Part shown: in pieces, positions 46,911-57,147 of the stretch
Position numbering within the stretch: the stretch's first letter is position 1
How the letters are laid out: each line of letters starts with the position of its first letter
NCBI RefSeq assembly: GCF_001463765.1
Contig: NZ_BBWK01000027.1
Location: 62,001 to 126,000, forward strand
DNA length: 64,000 nt
Origin: Aureimonas sp. AU4
GTDB taxonomy: Bacteria > Pseudomonadota > Alphaproteobacteria > Rhizobiales > Rhizobiaceae
Reading direction: 5' to 3'
Made by a program: the position numbers and the translations under genes
The notes under the pieces: model-generated
Seen by the model: only the letters and a program-made list of their open reading frames with translations
Told to the model about the DNA's origin: nothing
Databases searched by the model: none

Positions 46911-47993
46911 TCAGGTCCTTCCGCCGACCAGCCAGGAGTCGGCATAGAGGTTGAGGGCACCGGGCTCGAAGACGACGGCAGCGTCGCCGGGAAGGGCGGC
47001 ATCTTCCGCCACGACCGCCGCCAGCTTCTCGCCGCCGATGCGCGCGCGCACGATGCGCTCGGATCCGATGTCCTCGACCTTGTCGATCGTCACCGGCAAG
47101 GCGCCCGGCGAGCCCGAAGGCACGACGCGCACGAATTCGGGGCGGATGCCGAGTTCCAGCTTGCCTTGCGGCCGACTGGCCGGCGGCGAGGGCAGCACGA
47201 TGCGGCCGGCGCCCAGATCGGCCTCGCCGCCCTCGATCCGGCAGGGCAGGACGTTCATGCCCGGCGAGCCGATGAAATAGCCGACGAACGTGTGGCGCGG
47301 CCGCTCGAAAAGCTCCTCGGGCGTGCCGATCTGCACGACCTCGCCGTCGTACATGACCATCACCTTCTCGGCGAAGGTCAGCGCCTCGGTCTGGTCGTGG
47401 GTGACGTAGATCATCGTGGTGCGGAACTCACGGTGCAGCTCCTTCAGCTGCGAGCGCAAGATCCACTTCATGTGCGGGTCGATCACCGTCAGCGGCTCGT
47501 CGAAGAGGATGGCCGAGACGTCGGAGCGGATGAGGCCGCGCCCGAGCGAAATCTTCTGCTTCTGGTCGGCCGTGAGGCCGCGCGCCTTGCGGTTCGCCTC
47601 GCTCATGAGCCCGAGGCGCTCCAGCATCTCGGGCACGCGTCGCTTGATCTCGGCTGTCGGAACGCCCCGGTTGCGCAGGGGAAAGGCGAGGTTCTCGGCC
47701 ACCGTCATCGTGTCGTAGATGACCGGGAACTGAAAGACCTGCGCGATGTTGCGCGCCTCGGTCGAGCGATGCGTCACGTCCGCGTCGTCGAAGAGGACGC
47801 GGCCCTCGCTGGGCGTGACGAGGCCCGACATGATGTTCAGAAGCGTCGTCTTCCCGCAGCCCGAGGGGCCGAGCAGTGCGTAGGCGCCGCCGTCGTCGAA
47901 CGTGTGGTCGACGCCGCGCAGCGCGAAGCTGCCGCGCGCTGCAAGCTCGGGCGTGTAGGCGTGGCGGATGCGATCGAGGCGGATGCGGGCCAT
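46911..47993 (-). CDS. glpT: glycerol ABC transporter ATPase GlpT (altered signature motif)
   Basis: ABC ATPase of 360 residues with the MalK-type C-terminal regulatory domain. Walker A is GPSGCGKT (42-49), Walker B AILFDE (161-166) and the H-loop histidine is His199 in VTHDQTEAL. The signature motif, however, reads LTADQ (140-144) instead of LSGGQ, with QKQKISLGRGL after it. Its partner GlpS keeps LSGGQ but has lost the H-loop histidine, so each subunit lacks what the other has. It starts 12 bases after glpS. Not to be confused with the E. coli glycerol-3-phosphate antiporter also called GlpT. Confidence 0.93.
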   Translation of the reverse strand: MARIRLDRIRHAYTPELAARGSFALRGVDHTFDDGGAYALLGPSGCGKTTLLNIMSGLVTPSEGRVLFDDADVTHRSTEARNIAQVFQFPVIYDTMTVAENLAFPLRNRGVPTAEIKRRVPEMLERLGLMSEANRKARGLTADQKQKISLGRGLIRSDVSAILFDEPLTVIDPHMKWILRSQLKELHREFRTTMIYVTHDQTEALTFAEKVMVMYDGEVVQIGTPEELFERPRHTFVGYFIGSPGMNVLPCRIEGGEADLGAGRIVLPSPPASRPQGKLELGIRPEFVRVVPSGSPGALPVTIDKVEDIGSERIVRARIGGEKLAAVVAEDAALPGDAAVVFEPGALNLYADSWLVGGRT

Positions 47994-48005
47994 GACAACC
48001 TCCGT

Positions 48006-49088
48006 TCAGGCCGCGAGCGGCAGAGAGGAATGATCAACGCGCCGGCCGTCCTCGTCGAAGACCAGAAGCGAGGCGGGATCGAAGTTGAAGCGCAGCGCGT
48101 CGCCTCGTTCCACGCGTCGTACGCCCGGCAGGAGGGCGACCAGGCGCGCACCGCCGCCGTCGGCATGGACGAAGGTCTGGGAGCCCGTGACTTCGGAGGT
48201 CAGGACCTCGGCGGCAAGCGAGCCCGTCGCCGCTTCGCCCTCGGCGAGGTGCAGCTTGTGCGCACGAATGCCGAGCTGGTAGCGCCCGGCGGCGAGCCCC
48301 ACGCCGAAATTCGGCGGCAGGCTCAGGCCGTTCGAGCCCGTCGCGTGGCCGCCCGCCACCTCGAAGGGCAACACGTTTAGCGGCGGGTCGGAGACGATGC
48401 GGGCCGTCGCGAGGTCGGCGGGCGCGCGGTAGACGGCGGGCGTCGGGCCGAACTGCGTGACGCGACCCTCGCGCAGCGTCGCCGTGTTGCCGCCAAGCAG
48501 CAGCGCCTCGGTCGGCTCAGTCGTGGCGTAGACGAAGATCGCGCCGGAGGCGGCGAAGATGCGCGGCAGCTCCTCGCGCAACTCCTCGCGCAGCTTGTAG
48601 TCGAGGTTGGCAAGCGGCTCGTCGAGAAGCACGAGATCGGCGCCCTTGACGATGGCGCGAGCCAGCGCCGTGCGCTGCTGCTGGCCGCCCGAGAGGTTCA
48701 GCGGCGTGCGGTCGAGATAGGGCTCGAGCTTCATCAGCCGGGCCGCGCGCGAGACGGCCGCGTCGATCTCGGCGGCCGGCTTGCCGGCCACGCGCAGCGG
48801 CGAGGCGATGTTCTCGCGCACGGTCATCGAGGGATAGTTGATGAACTGCTGGTAGACCATCGCGACGTTGCGGCGCGCGACGGGCACGCCGGTCACGTCC
48901 TGCCCGTCCATGAGGATACGACCCGAGGTCGGCCTGTCGAGACCGGCCATGAGGCGCATGAGGGTGGTCTTGCCGCTCAGCGTCGGGCCGAGCAGGACGT
49001 TGAGCGATCCGCGTTCCAGGCGCAGATCGACATCCGCGACATGCACATCGCGTCCGACGGTCTTGCCGACCTTCTCCAACTGCAGCAT
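48006..49088 (-). CDS. glpS: glycerol ABC transporter ATPase GlpS (H-loop His replaced)
   Basis: ABC ATPase of 360 residues. Walker A GPTLSGKT (34-41), canonical signature LSGGQ (132-136) and Walker B DLVLLDE (151-157) are present, but the H-loop reads ATTEPTEA (188-195), so the histidine that polarises the attacking water is Thr190. A MalK-like C-terminal domain follows. The ATG at 49088 has GGGAGGAGCCC before it; an in-frame start at 49118 is less likely. It follows glpD by 60 bases. Confidence 0.93.
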   Translation of the reverse strand: MLQLEKVGKTVGRDVHVADVDLRLERGSLNVLLGPTLSGKTTLMRLMAGLDRPTSGRILMDGQDVTGVPVARRNVAMVYQQFINYPSMTVRENIASPLRVAGKPAAEIDAAVSRAARLMKLEPYLDRTPLNLSGGQQQRTALARAIVKGADLVLLDEPLANLDYKLREELREELPRIFAASGAIFVYATTEPTEALLLGGNTATLREGRVTQFGPTPAVYRAPADLATARIVSDPPLNVLPFEVAGGHATGSNGLSLPPNFGVGLAAGRYQLGIRAHKLHLAEGEAATGSLAAEVLTSEVTGSQTFVHADGGGARLVALLPGVRRVERGDALRFNFDPASLLVFDEDGRRVDHSSLPLAA

Positions 49089-49148
49089 GGGCTCCTCCCG
49101 GCGCCGCTGCGGCGCCAACCCGAACTCGTGTCGTCCCGCGTGCCGGTG

Positions 49149-50657
49149 CTACTGCGCCGCCACGTCCCTTCGCGATTCCAGCCGCTCCACGATCCGCCGG
49201 TCAAGCCGCGCCGCCTCGTCCCTGGCGAAGTGCAGGCCCAGCTTCGAGCGGCGCCACAGCACGTCGTCCGCGTTGCGCGCCCACTCGTGGTCGATGAGAT
49301 AATCCAGCTCCGCCTCGCTGAGGCCGTGGCCGAGATCGGCTCCGAGATCGCCGCCTTCGGCGATTGCCATCGCCTTCGTGCCGTAGGCCCGCACCATGCG
49401 CCGCGCGGTCGCCTCGTCGAGACGCGGCGCAAGCTTGCGCAGGCGCGCTTCCAGGTCCGATGCCCCGCCTGTCGGGAAATCGCCGCCCGGCAGCGCGGCC
49501 GTCCCCGTCCACGGCGCGCCGCGCGCGCCGATCCGCTCGGCGATCTGGGCGACGGCATCCTCGGCCAGCTTGCGGAAGGTGGTGATCTTGCCGCCGAAGA
49601 TGTTGAGGACGGGCGCCTGACCGTCTTCGCCGTCGACGCGCAACACATAGTCACGCGTCGCCTCCTGCGCCTTCGTCGCGTGGTCGTCGTAGAGCGGGCG
49701 CACGCCCGAGAAGCTCCAGACGATGTCGCTCGCGACGAGAGGCTTGGCGAAATATTCCGAGGCCGCCTTCAGGAGGTAGTCCGTTTCCTCCGGCGTGATC
49801 GCCGCCCTTGCCGGGTCGCCCTCGAAGTCGCGGTCGGTGGTGCCGACCAGCGTGAACTCGTCCTCGTAGGGGATGGCGAAGATGATCCGCCCGTCGGCGT
49901 TCTGGAAGATGTAGGCGCGGTCGTGCTCGTAGAGCTTGCGCGTGACGATGTGCGAGCCCTGGACGAGGCGGATGTTACGCGCCGAGTTCGAGCCCATCGC
50001 GCCGCCGAGCACGCGGTCGACCCACGGGCCGGCCGCGTTGACGAGGAAGCGGCAGCGATAGCGCGAGACCGCGTCGGTCTCGTGCGAACGCACGCTTACC
50101 AGCCAATGCTCGCCCTCGCGACGGGCCTCGGTCACCTCGCTGCGAACCAGGATCTCCGCGCCGCGCTCCTGCGCGTCGAGGGCGTTGAGGACCACGAAGC
50201 GCGTGTCGTCGACCCGTGCGTCGGAATACTCGAAGCCGCGTTGAAACTCCGGCTTGAGCGGCCCGGCAAGCGGTCCCGTCGTCAGGTCGACGCTGCGCGT
50301 GGCCTCCAGTTCCTTTCGGCCGCCGAGATGGTCGTAGAGGAAGAGCCCGGTGCGCAGGAGCCAGGCCGGGCGCAGGCCCTTGTGCAGCGGCAGCACGAAG
50401 CGCAGCGGGCGGATCACGTGCGGCGCGATGCGCCACAGGACCTCGCGCTCCATCAAGGCCTCGCGCACGAGCCGAAACTCGTAGTGCTCGAGGTAGCGCA
50501 GGCCGCCATGGATGAGCTTGGTGGACCACGACGAGGTTCCGCTGCCGAGGTCCTTCATCTCGGCGAGCGCGACGCTGTAGCCGCGGCCGGCCGCATCGCG
50601 CGCGATGCCGCAACCGTTGATGCCACCACCGATCACGAACAGATCGACGTCTCGCAT
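49149..50657 (-). CDS. glpD: glycerol-3-phosphate dehydrogenase GlpD
   Basis: FAD-dependent, membrane-associated aerobic dehydrogenase oxidising sn-glycerol 3-phosphate to dihydroxyacetone phosphate and passing electrons to quinone, 502 residues. The FAD-binding motif GGGINGCGIARDAAGRG lies at about 10-26; further family segments are GTSSWSTKLIHGGLRYLEHY and NIFGGKITTFRKLAEDAV. Length equals E. coli GlpD (501). The 83-base gap to glpR contains a direct repeat that I propose as a GlpR operator. Confidence 0.97.
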   Translation of the reverse strand: MRDVDLFVIGGGINGCGIARDAAGRGYSVALAEMKDLGSGTSSWSTKLIHGGLRYLEHYEFRLVREALMEREVLWRIAPHVIRPLRFVLPLHKGLRPAWLLRTGLFLYDHLGGRKELEATRSVDLTTGPLAGPLKPEFQRGFEYSDARVDDTRFVVLNALDAQERGAEILVRSEVTEARREGEHWLVSVRSHETDAVSRYRCRFLVNAAGPWVDRVLGGAMGSNSARNIRLVQGSHIVTRKLYEHDRAYIFQNADGRIIFAIPYEDEFTLVGTTDRDFEGDPARAAITPEETDYLLKAASEYFAKPLVASDIVWSFSGVRPLYDDHATKAQEATRDYVLRVDGEDGQAPVLNIFGGKITTFRKLAEDAVAQIAERIGARGAPWTGTAALPGGDFPTGGASDLEARLRKLAPRLDEATARRMVRAYGTKAMAIAEGGDLGADLGHGLSEAELDYLIDHEWARNADDVLWRRSKLGLHFARDEAARLDRRIVERLESRRDVAAQ

Positions 50658-50701
50658 AGCCTCCCCCGAGACTTTCGCACTGCAGCGAGTCTGGCCGCAA
50701 T

Positions 50702-50729
50702 GCGAAACCTGAGTGAGTTAAGGCGAAAC
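50702..50729 (-). promoter_or_regulatory. candidate GlpR operator upstream of glpD
   Basis: GCGAAAC occurs at 50702-50708 and again at 50723-50729, exactly 21 bases (two helical turns) apart; in the operon direction this reads GTTTCGC-N14-GTTTCGC. A further CGAAAC (50729-50734) and CGAAAG (50735-50740) adjoin. The same half-site and spacing occur before glpR. Confidence 0.6.
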
Positions 50730-50740
50730 GAAACCGAAAG

Positions 50741-51523
50741 TCAAACGCGCTCGCCAGTATCCGGCTGGGCGGTCTCGATCAGGCGTGTGCCGTTTTCCCG
50801 GCACAGGCGGCGGAAGTCGTCGTTGGGCACACGGTCGGTGACGAAGGTCTGGATCTGCGACAGGTGGCCGACGCGGACCGGAGCGCCACGATCGAACTTG
50901 GACTGGTCCGACACGAGGATGACATGGCGGGCGTTCGCCATGATCGCCTGCGCGACGCGGACCTCGCGATAGTCGAAGTCGAGAAGCGAGCCGTCGGTGT
51001 CGATCGCCGACACGCCAATCACGGCATGATCGACCTTGAACTGCCGGATGAAGTCGGTCGCGGCCTCGCCGACAATGCCTCCGTCGGAGCGTCGGAGCAC
51101 GCCGCCGGCAACGATCACCTCGATCTCGGGGTAAGGTCGCATCACATTGGCGACGTTGATGTTGTTGGTGATGACCAGGAGACCGGAATGGCGCAGGAGT
51201 GCGTGTGCGACCGCTTCCGTCGTCGTGCCGATGTTGATGAAGAGCGACGAGCCGTCGGGCACGAGATCGGCGGCGGCCCGCCCAATCAGTGTCTTCTCGG
51301 CGGCGGCCATGGCGCGGCGCGCCTCGTAGTCGACATTCTCGACCCCCGAGCCCAGCATCGCGCCGCCGTGGACGCGCTGGAGGACGCGCGCCTCGCAGAG
51401 CTCGTTCAAATCCTTGCGGATCGTCTGGACGCTGACCTCGAATCGCTGGGCGAGCTCGTCGACGAGAACGCGCCCCTGCCGGCGCGCGATGGCGAGAATT
51501 TCGGTCTGCCGGTCCGTCGTCAC
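50741..51523 (-). CDS. glpR: DeoR-family glycerol regulator GlpR
   Basis: Repressor of 260 residues expected to respond to glycerol 3-phosphate. The N-terminal DeoR helix-turn-helix (about 5-55; EILAIARRQGRVLVDELAQR, FEVSVQTIRKDLNELCE) is followed by the DeoRC sensor domain with GAMLGSGVENVDYEARRAMA and DGSSLFINIGTTTEAVAHAL. Start is GTG at 51523 with GGGGAGG upstream. It is first in the glp operon; direct repeats in front of it suggest autoregulation. Confidence 0.94.
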   Translation of the reverse strand: MTTDRQTEILAIARRQGRVLVDELAQRFEVSVQTIRKDLNELCEARVLQRVHGGAMLGSGVENVDYEARRAMAAAEKTLIGRAAADLVPDGSSLFINIGTTTEAVAHALLRHSGLLVITNNINVANVMRPYPEIEVIVAGGVLRRSDGGIVGEAATDFIRQFKVDHAVIGVSAIDTDGSLLDFDYREVRVAQAIMANARHVILVSDQSKFDRGAPVRVGHLSQIQTFVTDRVPNDDFRRLCRENGTRLIETAQPDTGERV

Positions 51524-51554
51524 GCGCGCCTCCCCACGATGCGCGCGGAACGGT

Positions 51555-51585
51555 AAAGCGAAACCGGACCGATCGAAAGCGAAAC
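51555..51585 (-). promoter_or_regulatory. candidate GlpR operator upstream of glpR
   Basis: AAAGCGAAAC occurs at 51555-51564 and 51576-51585, 21 bases apart (GTTTCGCTTT twice in the operon direction). It lies 32-62 bases before the glpR GTG, in the 67-base gap after the transglutaminase-like gene. The repeat, its phase and its recurrence before glpD argue for an operator; binding is not shown. Confidence 0.65.
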
Positions 51586-51590
51586 TTCGG

Positions 51591-52394
51591 CTACATCTCG
51601 GTGGTGACGACCTCGAAATGGGCGAGGTTGGCCGGACCGAAGTTGGTGGAAAGAGCGACGTCGGTCGCGTCGCGCCCCGTCGCCATCAGGATGCGCCCGA
51701 TGCGCGGCTTGTTGTGGCGCGCGTCGAATGTGTACCAGTGTCCGCCGAGATAGGCCTGGAACCAGGCGCTGAAGTCCATGGGATCGGGAACCTTGGGCAC
51801 GCCGATGTCGCCGAGATAGCCCGTGCAGTAGCGTGCCGGAATGTTCATGCAGCGGCACAGCGTGATGGCGAGATGGGCGAAGTCGCGGCAGACCCCCGTC
51901 ATCTCCGTGAAGCCGTCGTGGGCCGAGCGCGTCGAGCGGGCGTTCTGGTAGTTGAAGGCGATGCGCGCGTGGGCGAAGTCGCAGATCGCCTGGACGAGGC
52001 CCCAGCCCTTGGGGACATGCCCGAACTGGCCCCAAGCGAAATCGCCGAGCTTGTCGGTGTCGCAGTAGCGGCTGCCGAGGAGGTAGACGAGCACTTCGTC
52101 GGGCAGGTCCTGGATCTCGTGCTGACGGGCATCCCAGTTTGTCACGTCCGGCAGGCCGGTGTCGTAGATGTCGAAGCGCGTCGAGATCGTGGTGCGGCCG
52201 GGCGGGGCGATGATGCGGGTGCAGCTGTTTCCGAACCCGTCGACATAGTTCCACGACTCGATCGGGCGATCGAAGGAAAGGACCTGATCGGTCAGGAGAT
52301 CGACGCGGCGCGAGGGGTGGATGTTCAGCACCAGGAGCATGGGCGTCGGCTGGAAGCAGTCGTAGCCGAGCGTGAAGCCTGCGTGAATCTTCAT
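51591..52394 (-). CDS. transglutaminase-like protein
   Basis: Protein of 267 residues of the transglutaminase/protease-like superfamily. The N-terminal domain (about 1-85) is the beta-rich module seen in bacterial members; the catalytic domain has Cys in GVCRDFAHLAITLCRCMNIP, then His and Asp in GHWYTFDARHN, giving the Cys-His-Asp triad. No signal peptide is present. Such proteins are common in alphaproteobacteria and usually of unknown substrate; they may act as amidases or peptidases. It lies upstream of glpR on the same strand but is separated from it by the operator, so co-regulation is not implied. Confidence 0.85.
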   Translation of the reverse strand: MKIHAGFTLGYDCFQPTPMLLVLNIHPSRRVDLLTDQVLSFDRPIESWNYVDGFGNSCTRIIAPPGRTTISTRFDIYDTGLPDVTNWDARQHEIQDLPDEVLVYLLGSRYCDTDKLGDFAWGQFGHVPKGWGLVQAICDFAHARIAFNYQNARSTRSAHDGFTEMTGVCRDFAHLAITLCRCMNIPARYCTGYLGDIGVPKVPDPMDFSAWFQAYLGGHWYTFDARHNKPRIGRILMATGRDATDVALSTNFGPANLAHFEVVTTEM

Positions 52395-52552
52395 GCCCGT
52401 TCCACTCCGACGATCGATCCCCGCGAGTGATATAAGGGCGGATTCCTGGGGCCAAGGTCGATCGCGCGCAAAGAGATGCGCAAAGATTCCGCAGCCTGCC
52501 GCGAGGTCAGGCAGGCGGGTTCGAAGAGGCGGAAATCTGCGGCCGGTCAGTC

Positions 52553-53077
52553 CTATTGATGGACGACGGGCAGCGTCTCGATGTCGATGTCGCCATGCTG
52601 CGACGACAGTCGCAGCGCGGTCCCTCTGCCCTGCGACTGGGCGGCACCGGCAACGACATGGTCTTGCGTGTCGTAGACCGTCAGGTGTCCGTCGCGCTCG
52701 ATCGCCAGGCGCCGCTCTTCACGGAAGACGGCGTAGCGCACGCCGTTCTGTGAGCCGGTGGCGGATGGGCTGCCGAACTCGCTCGGCCAGTCGGAGGTGT
52801 TCGGCGGGGTGGCCGATCCCGGCGACGTGGACTGCCGCCCGACAGTGCCCTTCGACAGGTCCTCCGCCAACGCGGCGACGCGCGCCTTCAGCGCGTGATC
52901 GTTCATCGCTCCGATCATCAGCATGCCGCCCTGCGACCACTGGCCCATGCCGCCGAGTTCGGGATGGCTGAACTGCGCCTGCGTCCCGCCACTGCGCCGC
53001 ATCGCCTCGGCCAGCACCGAGACGGCCTCCCGGCTGAAGCCGTGCTTGAGGCCGAGCGTCTCGATCGTATCGCTCAT
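52553..53077 (-). CDS. conserved hypothetical protein
   Basis: Protein of 174 residues, not identified. Residues 1-70 are helical with a conserved-looking stretch AQFSHPELGGMGQWSQGGM followed by MLMIGAMNDHALKARV, which I recall from small alphaproteobacterial proteins of unknown function. A Ser/Pro/Thr-rich linker (about 80-108) leads to a beta-rich C-terminal part (VRYAVFREERRLAIERDGHL). There is no signal peptide or membrane segment. It stands alone on the reverse strand between the transglutaminase-like gene and divergent nadE. Confidence 0.65.
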   Translation of the reverse strand: MSDTIETLGLKHGFSREAVSVLAEAMRRSGGTQAQFSHPELGGMGQWSQGGMLMIGAMNDHALKARVAALAEDLSKGTVGRQSTSPGSATPPNTSDWPSEFGSPSATGSQNGVRYAVFREERRLAIERDGHLTVYDTQDHVVAGAAQSQGRGTALRLSSQHGDIDIETLPVVHQ

Positions 53078-53197
53078 TCGGCTTTCCCTTCACGAAGGCG
53101 TTCCGGGCCGAAACGCGCCGCGCGACCGGAGCGTTTCATCCGTCGAGCGGGCGTTCTATGAACCTCCGAGCCCGACACGACGGAACACGCCTCGCCC

Positions 53198-55270
<2,073 letters not shown>

Positions 55271-55274
55271 GCCC

Positions 55275-56333
55275 TTAGGCCGTCTTCAGCGATCCCGAGC
55301 GGTAGCGCTTGGCCATGTCGGCGAGCGCGATCGGCTTGATCGACGAGGCGTGGCCGGCCGTACCGAACTCCTCGAAGCGCTGGGCGGCGAGCTTGGTCAC
55401 CGCCGCCATGGCGGGGCCGAGATACTTGCGCGGGTCGAACTCCTCGGGCTTCTCGGCGAACACCTTGCGGATCGCGCCCGTCATGGCGAGGCGGCAGTCC
55501 GTGTCGATGTTGATCTTGCGCACGCCATGGCGGATGCCACGCTGGATCTCCTCCACCGGCACGCCCCAAGTCGGCTTGATCTCGCCCCCGTAGCGGTTGA
55601 CGATCTCCTGCAGATCCTCGGGCACGGAGGAGGAGCCGTGCATCACGAGATGCGTGTTCGGCAGCTTCCGGTGGATCGCCTCGATGACGTTCATCGCGAG
55701 CACGTCGCCGTCGGGCTTGCGCGAGAACTTGTAGGCGCCGTGGCTCGTGCCCATCGCCACCGCGAGCGCGTCGACATGCGTGTCGGCGACGAAGCGCGCC
55801 GCCTCGTCCGGGTCGGTCAGGAGCTGGTCGTGGCTCAGCGTGCCCTCGAAGCCATGACCGTCCTCTTGCTCGCCGCCGCCGGTCTCCAGCGAGCCGAGGA
55901 CGCCGATCTCGCCCTCCACCGAAGCCCCGCACCAATGCGCCATGTCGGCGACGCGCCGCGTCACGCCCGCATTGTAGCTGTAGTCGGCGAGCGATGTGCC
56001 GTCCTCCTTGAGGGAGCCGTCCATCATCACCGAGGTGAAGCCGTGCTGGATCGCGGTGATGCAGGTGGCTTCGTTGTTGCCGTGGTCGAGATGCATGCAG
56101 AGCGGGATGTCGGGGTGCATCTCGGCCAGCCCCTCGATGAGGCGCGCGAGGATCAGGTCGTTGGCATAGGCGCGCGCGCCGCGGCTCGCTTGCAGGATGA
56201 CGGGCGAGTCCGTTTGCGCGGCTGCGGTGAGGATCGCGAGGCCCTGCTCCATGTTGTTGATGTTGAACGCCGGCACTCCGTAGCCATGCTCGGCGGCATG
56301 GTCGAGAAGCTGGCGAAGCGTGATGAGGGCCAT
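55275..56333 (-). CDS. fba: class II fructose-bisphosphate aldolase
   Basis: Zinc-dependent aldolase interconverting fructose 1,6-bisphosphate with dihydroxyacetone phosphate and glyceraldehyde 3-phosphate, 352 residues, of the Calvin-cycle subtype (CbbA-like). Metal-site and family motifs: [51 protein letters not shown] and [17 protein letters not shown]. Third gene of the leftward epimerase-like/isomerase/aldolase set, 28 bases after tpiA. With the neighbouring glp operon it could turn glycerol-derived triose phosphate into hexose. Confidence 0.96.
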   Translation of the reverse strand: MALITLRQLLDHAAEHGYGVPAFNINNMEQGLAILTAAAQTDSPVILQASRGARAYANDLILARLIEGLAEMHPDIPLCMHLDHGNNEATCITAIQHGFTSVMMDGSLKEDGTSLADYSYNAGVTRRVADMAHWCGASVEGEIGVLGSLETGGGEQEDGHGFEGTLSHDQLLTDPDEAARFVADTHVDALAVAMGTSHGAYKFSRKPDGDVLAMNVIEAIHRKLPNTHLVMHGSSSVPEDLQEIVNRYGGEIKPTWGVPVEEIQRGIRHGVRKINIDTDCRLAMTGAIRKVFAEKPEEFDPRKYLGPAMAAVTKLAAQRFEEFGTAGHASSIKPIALADMAKRYRSGSLKTA

Positions 56334-56361
56334 GGGATCTTGGTCCTTCCGGGAGGGAATC

Positions 56362-57126
56362 TTAGCGAAGCGCGGCGATGACGTCGGAGACGATGCCGAG
56401 ATAGCCCTCGGCCTTCCAGGCGGAGCGCCCGATGAAGAGGCCGTCGATCTCGGGCTGCAACGCCAGGTCCACCGCGTTGCCGGGGTTGACGCTGCCGCCG
56501 TAGAGGACGGGGAGGGCCGTGCCGAGGCGCTCGCGCAGGAGCTGCTTCACGAGGACGTGCTGCTCGTTCGCGAAGTCCGGGTCGGCGGGCGTGCCGCCTT
56601 CGCCGATCGACCAGACCGGCTCGTAGGCGATGAGGACCTGCGCCGGGCGGCTCCAGTCGACATGGGCGACCGCCGCCTCGGTCTGGCGCGCGAGCGCTTC
56701 GGCCGTTCGACCGCTCTCGTATTCGGCGCGCGTGTCGCCGATGCAGACCAGCGCCGTCATGCCGTGCCGCACGGCGGCTGCGACCTTGAGGCCCACGGTC
56801 TCGTCGGTCTCGTTGAAATGCTCGCGCCGCTCCGAATGGCCGATCTCGACGAGGCGGGCGCCGCAGTCCTTGACCTGGACCGGCGAGACCTCGCCCGTCC
56901 ACGCGCCCTCGTCCTTCCAGTGCGCGTTCTGCGCGCCGACGATGATGTCGGTCTCGCCCAGCGCCTGCGCGACGCGGTGGAGCGCGGTGAAGGGCGGGAT
57001 GACGAAGAGCTGCGCCTCCTCGCAATGGGTGTAGGGCGACGTCTTCAGCGCCTCGACGAAACGATCGGCCTCGGCCAGCGTTTTGTTCATCTTCCAGCTG
57101 GTGCCGATCCAGGGGCGCTTACGCAT
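56362..57126 (-). CDS. tpiA: triose-phosphate isomerase family protein, EryH-like
   Basis: TIM-barrel isomerase of 254 residues. Catalytic Lys (SWKMN), His ([11 protein letters not shown]) and Glu ([11 protein letters not shown]) are in place, with [10 protein letters not shown] for phosphate binding. The usual GNWKMN opening is replaced by GTSWKMNK, i.e. Ser stands where canonical enzymes have the active-site Asn. From memory this variant opening is that of EryH/TpiA2, the L-erythrulose-1-phosphate isomerase of Brucella and rhizobia. It may therefore act on tetrose or triose phosphates. It lies 21 bases after the epimerase-like gene and 28 before fba. Confidence 0.88.
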   Translation of the reverse strand: MRKRPWIGTSWKMNKTLAEADRFVEALKTSPYTHCEEAQLFVIPPFTALHRVAQALGETDIIVGAQNAHWKDEGAWTGEVSPVQVKDCGARLVEIGHSERREHFNETDETVGLKVAAAVRHGMTALVCIGDTRAEYESGRTAEALARQTEAAVAHVDWSRPAQVLIAYEPVWSIGEGGTPADPDFANEQHVLVKQLLRERLGTALPVLYGGSVNPGNAVDLALQPEIDGLFIGRSAWKAEGYLGIVSDVIAALR

Positions 57127-57147
57127 CGAATGTCCTTTTCGCTTGGT

